From NCBI GenBank assembly GCA_002791295.1, contig PFWU01000049.1:231-47044 (forward strand): a stretch of DNA of 46,814 bases, written 5' to 3'. The position numbers and the translations under genes are program-made. Below, piece by piece: positions 15,550-25,440 of the stretch. The notes beneath the pieces were generated by a model. That model was not told the DNA's origin, ran no database searches, and saw only the letters and a list, made by a program, of their open reading frames with translations. Positions within the stretch are counted from its first letter, which is position 1; every line of letters starts with the position of its first letter. Source of the DNA: Candidatus Uhrbacteria bacterium CG_4_9_14_3_um_filter_50_9 (GTDB lineage: Bacteria; Patescibacteriota; Patescibacteriia; UBA9934; GWF2-40-263).

Positions 15550-15578
15550 ACAATAAGGGAAATAAGCGGTTTTGTCAA
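15550..15578 (-). promoter_or_regulatory. Promoter of the 15.2-kb foreign membrane gene
   Basis: On the minus strand TTGACA (15573-15578), 17-bp spacer, TATTGT (15550-15555). Context ATTGACAAAACC is shared with the islands at 1.7, 9.0 and 37.3 kb. Confidence 0.75.
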
Positions 15579-15626
15579 TCGTCCACAGGGGCAAACGGTG
15601 TGAAACGTGTAAGATGATGACGATTT

Positions 15627-16535
15627 ATGCCCACACCTCTTGAACAAGCGACGGTCCGAACCTTGGCCTGGTTTTCGCTTACGGGATACCCCGTGACAGT
15701 CTTTGAGGTCTGGAAGTGGATGATTGAGCCGGAGAGGACCTATGAACTCAGTGAGGTGTATCGGGCTTTTGCGGAGAGTGAGTGGCTCAGGCAAAAGGTT
15801 CAATTTCAGGAAGGGTTTTATGCGCTGAAAGGAACCTTGCCCCTTGCAAAACAGATTGAGGGTCGGCATGATCGGTTTGTTGATGCCCTTCGGAAGTTTC
15901 GCATTCTTAAACGTGTCCTTCCGTTTATCCAGATCGTCCCTGGGGTTCAATCGGTTGGGGTGGTGAACACTCTCTCTTGGTGGTTTACCAATCGCGAGAG
16001 CGATATTGATCTGTATATCATTACACGACCGAATCACATCTGGCTGACACGCCTCTTGCTTGTGGCTCCGTTTGCTCTTTTGAAAAAGCGTCCTCATACG
16101 GGGGCACAAGATCCGTTTTGCTTCAGTTTCTTTTCGACACGGGAGGCGCTACAGATGGAGCGTGTGAAACTTGAACGAGATTACTACCTTGCCTTTTGGT
16201 GCAAGTCGATTGTGTCGCTTGTGGATCATCAAGGTGATTTGATCCAGTTTCAACAAGAGAACCGGTGGGTGAACCGTGTCCTTCCACATGCACATGCTCG
16301 ATCCGTTCATCCCTACCAAACGCTCCGTTATCACATCTCGTTTCCTATTTCTCTTGGGTGGTTAAATGCGATGAGTCGCACACTGCAGCGTAGACGACTT
16401 CCCGCAACATTGAAGGAGATTGCAAATACCGATTCTCGTGTGGTGGTCACAGACGAGATGTTGAAATTTCATCAGAACGACCGTCGAGAATTCTATCGTG
16501 ATGCGTTTGAGTCCTTGTTAGAGCGTCACCTATGA
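15627..16535 (+). CDS. Nucleotidyltransferase-fold protein
   Basis: A 302-residue protein. The segment V-G-V-V-N-T-L-S-W-W-F-T-N-R-E-S-D-I-D-L-Y-I (written here as separate residues, about 110-131) fits the first half of the polymerase-beta-like nucleotidyltransferase active site, in which S-D-I-D supplies the metal-binding aspartates. The N-terminal ~70 residues look helical, possibly a winged helix (T-G-Y-P-V-T-V-F-E-V-W). The substrate is unknown. It overlaps the next gene by 4 bp (ATGA) and so is coupled to an O-antigen-ligase-like protein and a kinase. A role in surface-polymer control is only an inference. Confidence 0.7.
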   Translation: MPTPLEQATVRTLAWFSLTGYPVTVFEVWKWMIEPERTYELSEVYRAFAESEWLRQKVQFQEGFYALKGTLPLAKQIEGRHDRFVDALRKFRILKRVLPFIQIVPGVQSVGVVNTLSWWFTNRESDIDLYIITRPNHIWLTRLLLVAPFALLKKRPHTGAQDPFCFSFFSTREALQMERVKLERDYYLAFWCKSIVSLVDHQGDLIQFQQENRWVNRVLPHAHARSVHPYQTLRYHISFPISLGWLNAMSRTLQRRRLPATLKEIANTDSRVVVTDEMLKFHQNDRREFYRDAFESLLERHL

Positions 16536-17812
16536 AATTAAAGCTCTTCCACATCTTCTTTTCGCTTTCGGTGTTCCTGCTCCCTTGGCAGACACGGTAT
16601 ATTTTTCATACGCTCTCTGCTGGAGAGGGAATGAGTGAGTACGGCGTTCTGTCGATTTATGTGGTTGAGATATTGGTGGTTCTGGCGTATCTCTTGCGCG
16701 GGAGACTCCAGTTGACTCCAGGCGCTGAGAAGCTGCTCAAAGCCGTCATGGTGACAATGGGAGCTGTCTTTTTTTCTTTGGCATTGTCTCATGTTGTCAC
16801 GGTTGGATGGTTTCATGTGCTTCATGTACTCACAGCCTTCCTCTTATTTTCTCTTGTGCTCGATGAGCGGACGTCGCTGAATCGACTTTCTTTTCTACTT
16901 GCTCTTGGGCTTGTAGGGCCTTCACTCCTTGGTGTGTGCCAAGTGGCTACAGGGTCGAGTGGTGCTTCGACCTTGTTAGGACTCGCAACAAAAGACGTTG
17001 CGGTTCAAGGTGTTGCGGTTGTTGAAACAGCGACGAGTCGTATGATGCGGGCCTATGGAAGTTTTCCGCACCCGAATATTTTTGGTGGCTATGTGGCCGT
17101 TGCACTGATGATGCTTGCTTGGAGCATACGTTCTCTTACCTCAAAACGTCTTCTGTGGCTTGTGGGAAGTTTGGTTGTGCTTTTATCCGCCACACTCACC
17201 ATGACGTTTTCTCGTAGTGCGTGGTTTGGACTCCTTTCGGCGCTCGTACTTCTTGTAGCTCAAATGCTTTGGATTCGGAAGATGCCTCCCTCACGAGCTG
17301 TACCCCTGATGACTCTTGGTCTCGTGAGCGTGTTGATTACTCTGGGGATTTTTCACAATCAGCTACTTGCTCGCTTCAACCCCTCTCTCCATGTTGAGGC
17401 GACATCGATCGAAGAACGTGCCAGTCAGTATACGAGTTTTAATGATGTGTATTTTACATCGACGTTGGTTGGCGTGGGGCCTGGTGGGTATGTCTTTGCC
17501 CTTGAGTCCTTAGATCCAGGGCATGAGGCATGGAGTTATCAACCTATCCATAATACGTTTCTTCTTCTCATGGCCGAGGTTGGCATGCTTGGATTTGTGC
17601 TTGCCGCAAGAGTGATCTGGCTTCTGTGGAAACAGCTGCGACTGAACCGACGACGAGCAGGGGGGGTGTTTGGGACCTCTCTCCTTGCCCTTCTTTTTGT
17701 TGTGGGTTTTTTTGATCACTACCTCTGGAGCCTGTGGCCAGGTTTGGCACTTTCTGCCCTTGCTCTTGGATGCGTCGCCCGGTACAGTTTTGAAGAGACG
17801 AAACATTTTTGA
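16532..17812 (+). CDS. O-antigen ligase/polymerase-like membrane protein (Wzy_C type)
   Basis: A 426-residue protein with about ten to twelve hydrophobic segments. The motif F-P-H-P-N-I-F-G-G-Y near residue 178 and T-F-S-R-S-A-W-F-G near 228 are typical of the O-antigen ligase/polymerase family. A later extracellular loop has G-V-G-P-G-G-Y and P-I-H-N-T-F-L-L-L, which carries the conserved histidine. Such proteins join glycan chains on the outer face of the cytoplasmic membrane. The start overlaps the upstream gene by 4 bp, and the TGA stop at 17810-17812 is 8 bp before the kinase ATG. Confidence 0.85.
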   Translation: MKLKLFHIFFSLSVFLLPWQTRYIFHTLSAGEGMSEYGVLSIYVVEILVVLAYLLRGRLQLTPGAEKLLKAVMVTMGAVFFSLALSHVVTVGWFHVLHVLTAFLLFSLVLDERTSLNRLSFLLALGLVGPSLLGVCQVATGSSGASTLLGLATKDVAVQGVAVVETATSRMMRAYGSFPHPNIFGGYVAVALMMLAWSIRSLTSKRLLWLVGSLVVLLSATLTMTFSRSAWFGLLSALVLLVAQMLWIRKMPPSRAVPLMTLGLVSVLITLGIFHNQLLARFNPSLHVEATSIEERASQYTSFNDVYFTSTLVGVGPGGYVFALESLDPGHEAWSYQPIHNTFLLLMAEVGMLGFVLAARVIWLLWKQLRLNRRRAGGVFGTSLLALLFVVGFFDHYLWSLWPGLALSALALGCVARYSFEETKHF

Positions 17813-17820
17813 TCCAACCT

Positions 17821-19461
17821 ATGAAACCAGAAGGATTTCGCAATCGTCACGAAGAGGAGACAGGGGGTCGTGTTGAGATTTCGGAACACATGACTCATAT
17901 CGTGGATGTGGATGTGATGGGTGAGCAGGTGCGTGATCTGCGACGTGAACATTCTGCATTATCAGACGAGGCTTGGGTGAAGCGGGTGCTTAAAGAACAC
18001 GGACGGGATGTCCAAATGCCAGAAGGATATCAATGGAGTCCAGAGCTTGAGGAGGAAATTCGTTCCACACCTATTGAAGGTGTGCGAGAAAAACGTAACG
18101 GTGAGCAGCCACCACCACCAATCATCGATCAAAACGGACCCGTGGCACCCAATGCAATTTATGTGCGCGGACTTAAATGGCAGATCGGGAAAAAAATAGC
18201 TCAGGGAGGCTTTGGTTCTGTGTACGAGGTGCGTCATGGGGGAGGGAAACAGCGGAAACGTCTCGTCAAGCTGATGGCCATTTCCGGTGATCGTCCTAAC
18301 AAAGCGCATTTGACTGGGCTGCTTTGGAATGAGATCGGTGCCGCAATGGCTGCTGGTGACTATGTGGGGGACGAGGTGGTCTATGATGAATCTGATGGGC
18401 TGTGGATTGCGTTTGTGATGGAGCGTCACCGTGGCTCAAGTTTGAAAGATGTGGTCCTTCAGCGCCGCTATGAACAACGAGAACCCTCAACTCCTCCTGT
18501 GGCTAAGGTTGTTTATGAACCAACACTGCCACTTGCGAATATTCAACAACGTATCGAACACCCTCTCGATACTTCAGAAGAGTCTGTAAGACCCTCGTAT
18601 GAGGTTCTGGATTCAGAAAAAGCCATGCAGGACATTGAGCCATCTAAAGAAGGAGCGAAGTGGATGTATAAACAGGCCATGGCACTTCGGTCAGTGGTGA
18701 GTGTCTTGAGACGCATGCATGCGCAAGGATGGATTCATCGAGATATCAAGTCCGACAACGTCATTGTGAATCTGAATGATGGGGAGGAATCTCTTTCTCG
18801 CCCAATCGATTTTGGGATCGCCGAGCGGGCCGGAGCGATTCGTCGATTTATTCCATCAATGCTGACAGGAACCATCTCTTACATGCTGCCAGAATCCGTT
18901 GCTGGGCAGAACGCTGATCGACGTATTGAAGATTATTGGGGAGCCATGCTCTCCACAGCTGAGGGGTTAGGACTTGTCGATATGGAAGCGTCAAGAAATA
19001 ATCTGTCGACGCTTCAGATTCTTTATAAGCAACAAAACGGCACCTACCTCCATGCGCCACAACTCGCTCACCCAGCCGATGCAGAAGTCTACTTTCGTCG
19101 TGAGGGGATTGGGGGGGTTCAGCAGGAATTCATGCTCTGGGTGTATCGATTTATTTTGCCGCATATGAATATTGAGGATCGTCAATCCATGTGGCGCGAG
19201 CGTGGTGTGACGAAGACACTCGATCTTCCTCCTCGACCAGAAGGACTGACATCGCTGGATGAAGAGGAAGAACCATTTTTGGAGACGCAAGGCGATTTTC
19301 TTGATGACGATAGGTTTGTAGATGAACTTGAAGGGTTCATCTGCCGGTTGGCACAGGAAGCACAGATGCCGATTCCAGATAGGGTCCTTGAGCAGCTTCA
19401 AGAGTTTCCGGATGATCAAACGGTTGAAGAACGTATCTTGGTAGAACACGCAGCAAAATAG
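17821..19461 (+). CDS. Serine/threonine protein kinase-like protein (backbone type)
   Basis: The ATG at 17821 is preferred; a TTG at 17809 is the only upstream alternative in frame. Of 546 residues, an N-terminal ~120 precede the kinase domain. The glycine loop is G-G-F-G-S-V near 129-134, the VAIK-type lysine lies in L-V-K-L-M, the catalytic loop H-R-D-I-K-S-D-N is at 306-313, and D-F-G is at 330-332. About 85 proline- and glutamate-rich residues are inserted between the lobes (about 215-290). The activation segment ends in T-I-S-Y-M-L-P-E. No membrane segment is seen. It closes the nucleotidyltransferase/ligase-like operon. Confidence 0.88.
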   Translation: MKPEGFRNRHEEETGGRVEISEHMTHIVDVDVMGEQVRDLRREHSALSDEAWVKRVLKEHGRDVQMPEGYQWSPELEEEIRSTPIEGVREKRNGEQPPPPIIDQNGPVAPNAIYVRGLKWQIGKKIAQGGFGSVYEVRHGGGKQRKRLVKLMAISGDRPNKAHLTGLLWNEIGAAMAAGDYVGDEVVYDESDGLWIAFVMERHRGSSLKDVVLQRRYEQREPSTPPVAKVVYEPTLPLANIQQRIEHPLDTSEESVRPSYEVLDSEKAMQDIEPSKEGAKWMYKQAMALRSVVSVLRRMHAQGWIHRDIKSDNVIVNLNDGEESLSRPIDFGIAERAGAIRRFIPSMLTGTISYMLPESVAGQNADRRIEDYWGAMLSTAEGLGLVDMEASRNNLSTLQILYKQQNGTYLHAPQLAHPADAEVYFRREGIGGVQQEFMLWVYRFILPHMNIEDRQSMWRERGVTKTLDLPPRPEGLTSLDEEEEPFLETQGDFLDDDRFVDELEGFICRLAQEAQMPIPDRVLEQLQEFPDDQTVEERILVEHAAK

Positions 19462-19478
19462 ATCACCAAAAAGATCTC

Positions 19479-19507
19479 TTGACAGGGTTTCACAACTTAG
19501 ACAAAAT
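19479..19507 (+). promoter_or_regulatory. groESL promoter
   Basis: TTGACA (19479-19484), 17-bp spacer, CAAAAT (19502-19507). The start at about 19514 coincides with the first base of the CIRCE operator, so a bound repressor would block initiation. Confidence 0.7.
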
Positions 19508-19514
19508 GACGGCG

Positions 19515-19541
19515 TTAGCACTCCTACGTATAGACTGCTAG
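19515..19541 (+). promoter_or_regulatory. CIRCE operator (HrcA site)
   Basis: TTAGCACTC, 9-nt spacer CTACGTATA, GACTGCTAG. The consensus is TTAGCACTC-N9-GAGTGCTAA; only two bases of the right arm differ. This is the operator of the heat-shock repressor HrcA, whose gene is not in the window. Confidence 0.9.
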
Positions 19542-19585
19542 CGTCTTATTTTATCTAACACTATTAAGAATTTATTCACACGAGT

Positions 19586-19876
19586 ATGAAACTCACACCT
19601 GTTTCAGATCACATTGTCGTGAAAGCGGTCTCAAAAGAAGAGACGTCAGCTGCTGGGATTATCATTCCAGATACCGTTGATAAGGAGCGACCAGAGCGTG
19701 GAGAGGTTGTGGCGGTTGGTCCTGGACGTGTTATGGAGAATGGTTCCCGTTCACCGATGGAGGTTTCTGTCGGACAGACCGTCTTGTTTAAAAAATACGC
19801 GCCAGATGAGGTTAAAGTGGATGGGGAAGAATATCTCATTATCAAAATGGACGACCTTATGGCCGTCGTCGAGTAA
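19586..19876 (+). CDS. groES: Co-chaperonin GroES
   Basis: A 96-residue GroES/Cpn10 that caps the GroEL ring. It begins L-T-P-V-S-D-H-I-V-V-K. The mobile loop (E-E-T-S-A-A-G-I-I-I-P) is intact with the hydrophobic I-I-I that contacts GroEL. The pattern G-E-V-V-A-V-G-P-G-R and the C-terminal E-E-Y-L-I-I-K-M-D-D-L-M-A-V are classical. It is the first gene after a promoter with a CIRCE operator, and groEL follows after 15 bp. Confidence 0.98.
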   Translation: MKLTPVSDHIVVKAVSKEETSAAGIIIPDTVDKERPERGEVVAVGPGRVMENGSRSPMEVSVGQTVLFKKYAPDEVKVDGEEYLIIKMDDLMAVVE

Positions 19877-19879
19877 TAA

Positions 19880-21517
<1,638 letters not shown>

Positions 21518-21539
21518 GGAACAGCCCTACTCAACAGAG

Positions 21540-21568
21540 AAAAGACAGGGTATAAGCCCTGTCTTTTA
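21540..21568 (+). terminator. groEL terminator
   Basis: Stem AAAAGACAGGG (21540-21550), loop TATAAG, stem CCCTGTCTTTT (21557-21567). Confidence 0.9.
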
Positions 21569-21569
21569 G

Positions 21570-21598
21570 TTGGAGAAGCGGCTCAGTTCTGTTACAAT
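21570..21598 (+). promoter_or_regulatory. Promoter of the DUF4870-like gene
   Basis: TTGGAG (21570-21575), 17-bp spacer, TACAAT (21593-21598); leader about 16 nt. Confidence 0.55.
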
Positions 21599-21620
21599 TA
21601 GCTAAGAATTAACCAAATCT

Positions 21621-21956
21621 ATGACACAAAAGAATACATCTCATTCATCAGAAGGGCTCCAGGAAGATCGTCTTATTGCGGCTATTGGGTATCTTGGGAT
21701 CCTTTGCGTGGTTCCGCTTTTACTTAAGAAGGATAGTAAGTTTGCGCAGCATCATGGAAAGCAAGGTTTGGTTCTGTTGATTGCCTGGCTCATTCTATGG
21801 GTGGGAAACATCATTCCAATTATTGGACAGATTGTCTGGATGCTTGGAACCATTGTAATCCTTATTCTGATCATTCTCGGAATGATTAATGCGCTCAACG
21901 GAAAATTTTGGGACATGCCTGTCTTAGGAAAGTACGCCAAGCAGATCAAACTTTAA
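21621..21956 (+). CDS. DUF4870-like small membrane protein
   Basis: A 111-residue protein. A polar N-terminus (E-D-R-L-I-A-A-I-G-Y-L) leads into a first membrane segment. Then comes K-F-A-Q-H-H-G-K-Q-G-L-V-L, the characteristic 'HH/HxKQ' segment of the DUF4870/Tic20-like group, and two more hydrophobic segments. Function is not established. It lies 3 bp before the prfB ATG at 21960 and probably shares its transcript. Confidence 0.8.
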   Translation: MTQKNTSHSSEGLQEDRLIAAIGYLGILCVVPLLLKKDSKFAQHHGKQGLVLLIAWLILWVGNIIPIIGQIVWMLGTIVILILIILGMINALNGKFWDMPVLGKYAKQIKL

Positions 21957-21959
21957 GTT

Positions 21960-23094
21960 ATGAAGGAGTTACTTGCTAACATCCAAGACCTCCAGGTCCG
22001 CGCACGCGAGACGTGGGGGTTACTTTGACCTTGATGCCGTGGAGACACAGATTAAGACGCTTGATGTTGAGATGACGGCACCGGATTTTTGGAATGATCA
22101 AGAGCAGGCACAGCGTGTAAGCAAGCAGACAGCGGCTCTGAGGTCAGAAGTTGAACAGTGGAAAGGGTTTCTCGGGGAAGTTGCCGATGTAGAAGAGTTT
22201 GCTGCGCTTGCTGAGACTCAGGGGGACGAGTCCCTGTATGACGATATTGCAAGCAAGCTGAAAGATTTGAAGGAGCGGTTTTCCAAAATGGAATTCGCCA
22301 CACTGTTTGCAAGCACCTATGACAAGGATCCGGCCATCATCTCGATTCATGCAGGTTCAGGAGGAACGGAGGCTCAGGATTGGACAGAGATGCTTCTGCG
22401 AATGTTTGCACGATTTGCTGAGCAGAAAGATTGGGATGTGCGCATTTTAGACGAGTCACGCGCAGAAGATGTGGGGCTAAAGAGTGTCACTGTTCGTGTG
22501 GAAGGACGATGGGCCTATGGGTACTTCAGGTCCGAGGCGGGCGTGCATCGCTTGGTGCGCATCTCGCCATTTGATGCTGAGAAGATGCGGCACACCACGT
22601 TTGCGCTTGTTGAGGTGATCCCTGAGCTCGATGATGTTTCAGAGATTGAGATCGATCAAAAAGATTTGCGCATTGATACGTTCCTTTCGAGTGGGAAGGG
22701 GGGGCAGAGCGTGAACACGACGTATTCGGCCGTACGCATTGTGCATCTCCCCACGAAGATTGCTGTTTCCTGTCAGAATGAACGGTCGCAGCAACAGAAT
22801 AAAGAGACAGCCATGAAGGTTCTAAAGTCGAAACTCCATCAGATCCAACTTGAAAAACAGCAAAAGAAAAAAGACGCATTACGCGGAGAATATACCTCGG
22901 CTGAATGGGGGAATCAGATTCGTTCGTATGTGCTGCACCCGTATAAGCTCGTCAAGGATCATCGGACCAATCATGAGACGTCGGACACGCAAGGGGTACT
23001 CGACGGGGAGCTAGAACCTTTTATGGAAGCATTTCTTCGATGGGAGCTTGAACAATCAGATCGGTTCGAAGAAGCAAATCGTGACAACGATTAA
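21960..23094 (+). CDS. prfB: Peptide chain release factor 2, made by programmed +1 frameshift
   Basis: Reads stop codons UAA and UGA. Frame zero starts at ATG 21960 and gives 22 codons ending C-T-T before an in-frame TGA at 22026-22028. Slipping +1 on CTT-T continues in the long frame from 22027 to the stop at 23094, for about 377 residues. Without the shift the N-terminal helices would be lost. The RF2 anticodon tripeptide S-P-F is present in R-I-S-P-F-D and the catalytic GGQ in G-K-G-G-Q-S-V. The preceding small membrane gene ends 3 bp upstream. The TTG at 21973, in the long frame, is not the real start. Confidence 0.96.
22014..22029 (+). promoter_or_regulatory. prfB programmed frameshift site
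   Basis: A TGGGGG Shine-Dalgarno-like stretch (22014-22019), 3 nt, then CTT TGA C (22023-22029), the same design as in E. coli prfB. Low RF2 slows reading of the TGA and favours the +1 slip, so RF2 controls its own level. Confidence 0.93.
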
Positions 23095-23095
23095 T

Positions 23096-24028
23096 ATGGC
23101 CAAGAAATACAAAACAGCATTAGTGACCGGGGGAGCGGGATTCATTGGATCCCATATTGTGGATGCACTGATTAAGCGACGGATTAAAGTGTATGTTGTC
23201 GATGACCTGTCGAGTGGGCGAAAGTCGAACGTGAACCCCAATGCACACTTCACCAAGATGTCGATTTTGAATCCTCAGTTTCCGAAGTATCTCAAGCGTG
23301 TGAGCCCAGACATTATTTTTCACACAGCTGCACATATTAACCTGCGTGAAAGCATTATTGATCCGCCGAGTGATGCAGAAACAAACGTGCTTGGCACACT
23401 CAAGCTGGCTCACCACGCCGGAAAGATTGGGGTGAAGAAGATTGTCTTTTCTTCAACGGGTGGGGCGATGTATTCCACAGACGCACGTATCCCAACTTCT
23501 GAAAAAGTCGCACCAGCGCCGATTTCTCCTTATGGAATCGCCAAGCGTTCGGGGGAGATGTACTTGAACTTTGCTTATCACGTGCATGGGATCGAGTATA
23601 TTGCGCTTAGATACGCAAACGTCTACGGTCCACGTCAACATGCCAAAAGTGAGTCTGGTGTGATTTCAATTTTTGGAGAGAAGATGCTTCAGGGGGAGCC
23701 TGTGGCTATTTCAGGGTCGGGGAAGCAAACACGTGATTTTGTGTATGTGGACGATGTCGTGCGGGCAAACATGCTTGCTATGAACAAAAAGGTGATTGGG
23801 GAGTTTAATATCGGTACTGGAAAAGAAACGGATATCAATACGCTGTTTCGAAAAATGAAAGACATTACGGGTTACCAACTGAGCCCAAGAAAACTTCCGG
23901 AACCTCCGGGAGAGATTGCACGCTCAGCACTTGATGCACGCAAGGCACGAGCTTATCTCGGCTGGACACCGAAGACACGGCTCGAAGAGGGACTTCAAAA
24001 AACCATCCGATCATTTCAAAAGAAGTAG
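23096..24028 (+). CDS. NAD-dependent epimerase/dehydratase (extended SDR, UDP-glucose 4-epimerase-like)
   Basis: The ATG at 23096, 1 bp after prfB, is chosen since the protein then begins M-A-K-K-Y-K-T-A-L-V-T-G-G-A-G-F-I-G-S-H, the NAD-binding Rossmann motif G-G-x-G-x-x-G. The 310-residue protein has V-F-S-S-T-G-G-A near 118-125 and the catalytic S-P-Y-G-I-A-K (Y-x3-K) near 145-151. R-Y-A-N-V-Y-G-P and the D-F-V-Y-V-D-D segment are typical of GalE-like sugar-nucleotide epimerases. It likely supplies activated sugars for surface glycans. The exact substrate cannot be told from sequence. Confidence 0.9.
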   Translation: MAKKYKTALVTGGAGFIGSHIVDALIKRRIKVYVVDDLSSGRKSNVNPNAHFTKMSILNPQFPKYLKRVSPDIIFHTAAHINLRESIIDPPSDAETNVLGTLKLAHHAGKIGVKKIVFSSTGGAMYSTDARIPTSEKVAPAPISPYGIAKRSGEMYLNFAYHVHGIEYIALRYANVYGPRQHAKSESGVISIFGEKMLQGEPVAISGSGKQTRDFVYVDDVVRANMLAMNKKVIGEFNIGTGKETDINTLFRKMKDITGYQLSPRKLPEPPGEIARSALDARKARAYLGWTPKTRLEEGLQKTIRSFQKK

Positions 24029-24029
24029 C

Positions 24030-24620
24030 ATGGACATTTCTCGAGAACAGTTAGACGAGGCTATTGCCGTCCTTAAACGAGGTGGTGTTGTTGTGTTTCC
24101 AACGGAGACGGCTTATGGACTGGCAGCAGATGCGACGAATTCAGAGGCCACACAGCGTGTGTGTGAGATCAAAGAACGAATTCAGGAGAAAGTCCTTCCG
24201 ATCATTGCGGCTGACCGAGCAATGGTTGAACGTGTTGCCGGGATTCCTAGTGGATTTAATCGGCTTGTGACACGTTACTGGCCAGGTCCGCTTACACTCA
24301 TCTTGCCGGCGCTGTCGGAACAGCTTGCTCCGGGAGTGATTGCGAACGACGAAGTCGCTGTTCGGGTTTCTTCGCATCCAGTCGCACGTGCGCTCTCAGA
24401 AGGGTTGGGTCAGCCCATTGTTTCAACCTCTGCGAACAAATCGGGCGAGCCAGTGTGTTATTCCATTCAGGACGTGCGAGACCAGCTAGGAGCGTTGCCG
24501 GACTATTATCTTGATGCGGGCGAACTCATTCCAGAACCTCCGTCTACCATTGTCACGTTGGATGATTATGGTTTGCCTGAGGTGTTGCGTCAGGGAGGCA
24601 TCAAGATTGACGAGCTCTAG
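24030..24620 (+). CDS. tsaC: Threonylcarbamoyl-AMP synthase (Sua5/YciO/YrdC family)
   Basis: Makes threonylcarbamoyl-AMP for the t6A modification of ANN-reading tRNAs. The ATG at 24030 follows the epimerase stop by 1 bp. The 196-residue length fits the short TsaC form. Motifs: G-G-V-V-V-F-P-T-E-T-A-Y-G-L near residues 18-31, K-E-R-I-Q-E-K-V-L-P near 50, the Y-W-P-G-P-L-T-L core near 85, and the S-T-S-A-N-K-S-G-E-P loop near 135. It lies in a tight run prfB-epimerase-tsaC-ksgA of translation-linked genes. Confidence 0.94.
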   Translation: MDISREQLDEAIAVLKRGGVVVFPTETAYGLAADATNSEATQRVCEIKERIQEKVLPIIAADRAMVERVAGIPSGFNRLVTRYWPGPLTLILPALSEQLAPGVIANDEVAVRVSSHPVARALSEGLGQPIVSTSANKSGEPVCYSIQDVRDQLGALPDYYLDAGELIPEPPSTIVTLDDYGLPEVLRQGGIKIDEL

Positions 24621-24622
24621 CT

Positions 24623-25402
24623 ATGTTACCTCGAGCAAAAAAAACATTTGGTCAGAATTGGCTGGTGGATGAGACTGTAGTGCGTAAGATGATAGAGGGA
24701 GCAGAAATCCAAGTGGGGGAAGAGGTGCTTGAAGTTGGCCCGGGTACAGGTGTTCTGACACAGGCACTCGTGGACGCTGGGGCGAAGGTTACCGCGATCG
24801 AGGCTGACAAAACATTAATCGATGGACTTCAAGAGCGCTTTCATGATCAGATCACGCTCTACCTTGGAAATGCTCTGAGTGGTTCAGGGATGCGACCCGC
24901 AGTTCCGTACAAGCTCGTGGCAAATATTCCCTACAACATCACTTCAGAGCTGATACAGACATTTCTCACCACAGAACCTAGACCCGTGAGTCTGATTCTC
25001 ATGGTGCAAAAAGAGGTTGCGGATCGAATTACGGCCAAACCTCCAGAGATGAGTCTACTTTCTGTGGTGTGCCAGGCTTATGCAGAGTGCAAGAAACTTT
25101 TTACGGTCCCCGCAGGAGCCTTTAGACCCATTCCCAAAGTTCAATCGGCCGTAGTGAGGCTTGATCTATTCCCTATGGGGGATCAAGAGTCAGTCATTCA
25201 GATCGCAAAACAGGGTTTTTCTTCTAAGCGCAAGCAGCTTCACAAGAATCTCTCATCCCTCAGAGGTCTTGACTCAGAACAGGTAAAAATGTGGTTGACA
25301 GACCTAGGTTTTGACCCGCGAGCACGCGCTGAAACCCTCACTGTGGACGACTGGAAACAACTTACCCACAAATACAAGCAATTGATTGCTCAAAACACCT
25401 AG
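24623..25402 (+). CDS. rsmA: 16S rRNA adenine dimethyltransferase
   Basis: Also called KsgA. It dimethylates two adjacent adenines in helix 45 of 16S rRNA. The 259-residue protein begins P-R-A-K-K-T-F-G-Q-N-W-L, the family start (here Q-N-W-L for Q-N-F-L). SAM motif I is E-V-G-P-G-T-G-V-L-T near residue 37 and the catalytic N-I-P-Y-N-I-T is near 100. The C-terminal R-K-Q-L-H-K-N-L helix domain is present. It starts 2 bp after tsaC. Its TAG stop lies inside the left arm of the downstream hairpin. Confidence 0.96.
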   Translation: MLPRAKKTFGQNWLVDETVVRKMIEGAEIQVGEEVLEVGPGTGVLTQALVDAGAKVTAIEADKTLIDGLQERFHDQITLYLGNALSGSGMRPAVPYKLVANIPYNITSELIQTFLTTEPRPVSLILMVQKEVADRITAKPPEMSLLSVVCQAYAECKKLFTVPAGAFRPIPKVQSAVVRLDLFPMGDQESVIQIAKQGFSSKRKQLHKNLSSLRGLDSEQVKMWLTDLGFDPRARAETLTVDDWKQLTHKYKQLIAQNT

Positions 25403-25421
25403 GACTTACCTAGGTGTTTTG
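25391..25421 (+). terminator. rsmA terminator overlapping its stop codon
   Basis: A perfect 13-bp inverted repeat, CAAAACACCTAGG (25391-25403), loop ACTTA, CCTAGGTGTTTTG (25409-25421). The TAG stop is part of the stem. The right arm is followed at once by a TATAAT -10 element. Confidence 0.8.
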
Positions 25422-25422
25422 T

Positions 25423-25428
25423 TATAAT
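25423..25428 (+). promoter_or_regulatory. -10 element of the calcium-repeat protein gene
   Basis: TATAAT, 12 bp before the ATG at 25441, implying a leader of about 6 nt. A -35 would fall inside the terminator stem; no good match is seen. Confidence 0.45.
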
Positions 25429-25440
25429 GGTTTTAAGATT

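Noticed and set aside
17809-17820. TTG start for the backbone kinase giving a 4-bp overlap with the upstream gene
   Set aside because: An ATG 12 bp downstream is a simpler start and nothing supports the TTG.
22014-22029. Alternative genetic code with TGA as glycine or tryptophan
   Set aside because: TGA is used as the end of several genes, and prfB is present with a TGA-dependent frameshift.
23048-23095. Longer N-terminus for the epimerase
   Set aside because: It would overlap prfB by 47 bp and precede the Rossmann motif with unrelated residues; the ATG at 23096 gives the normal start.
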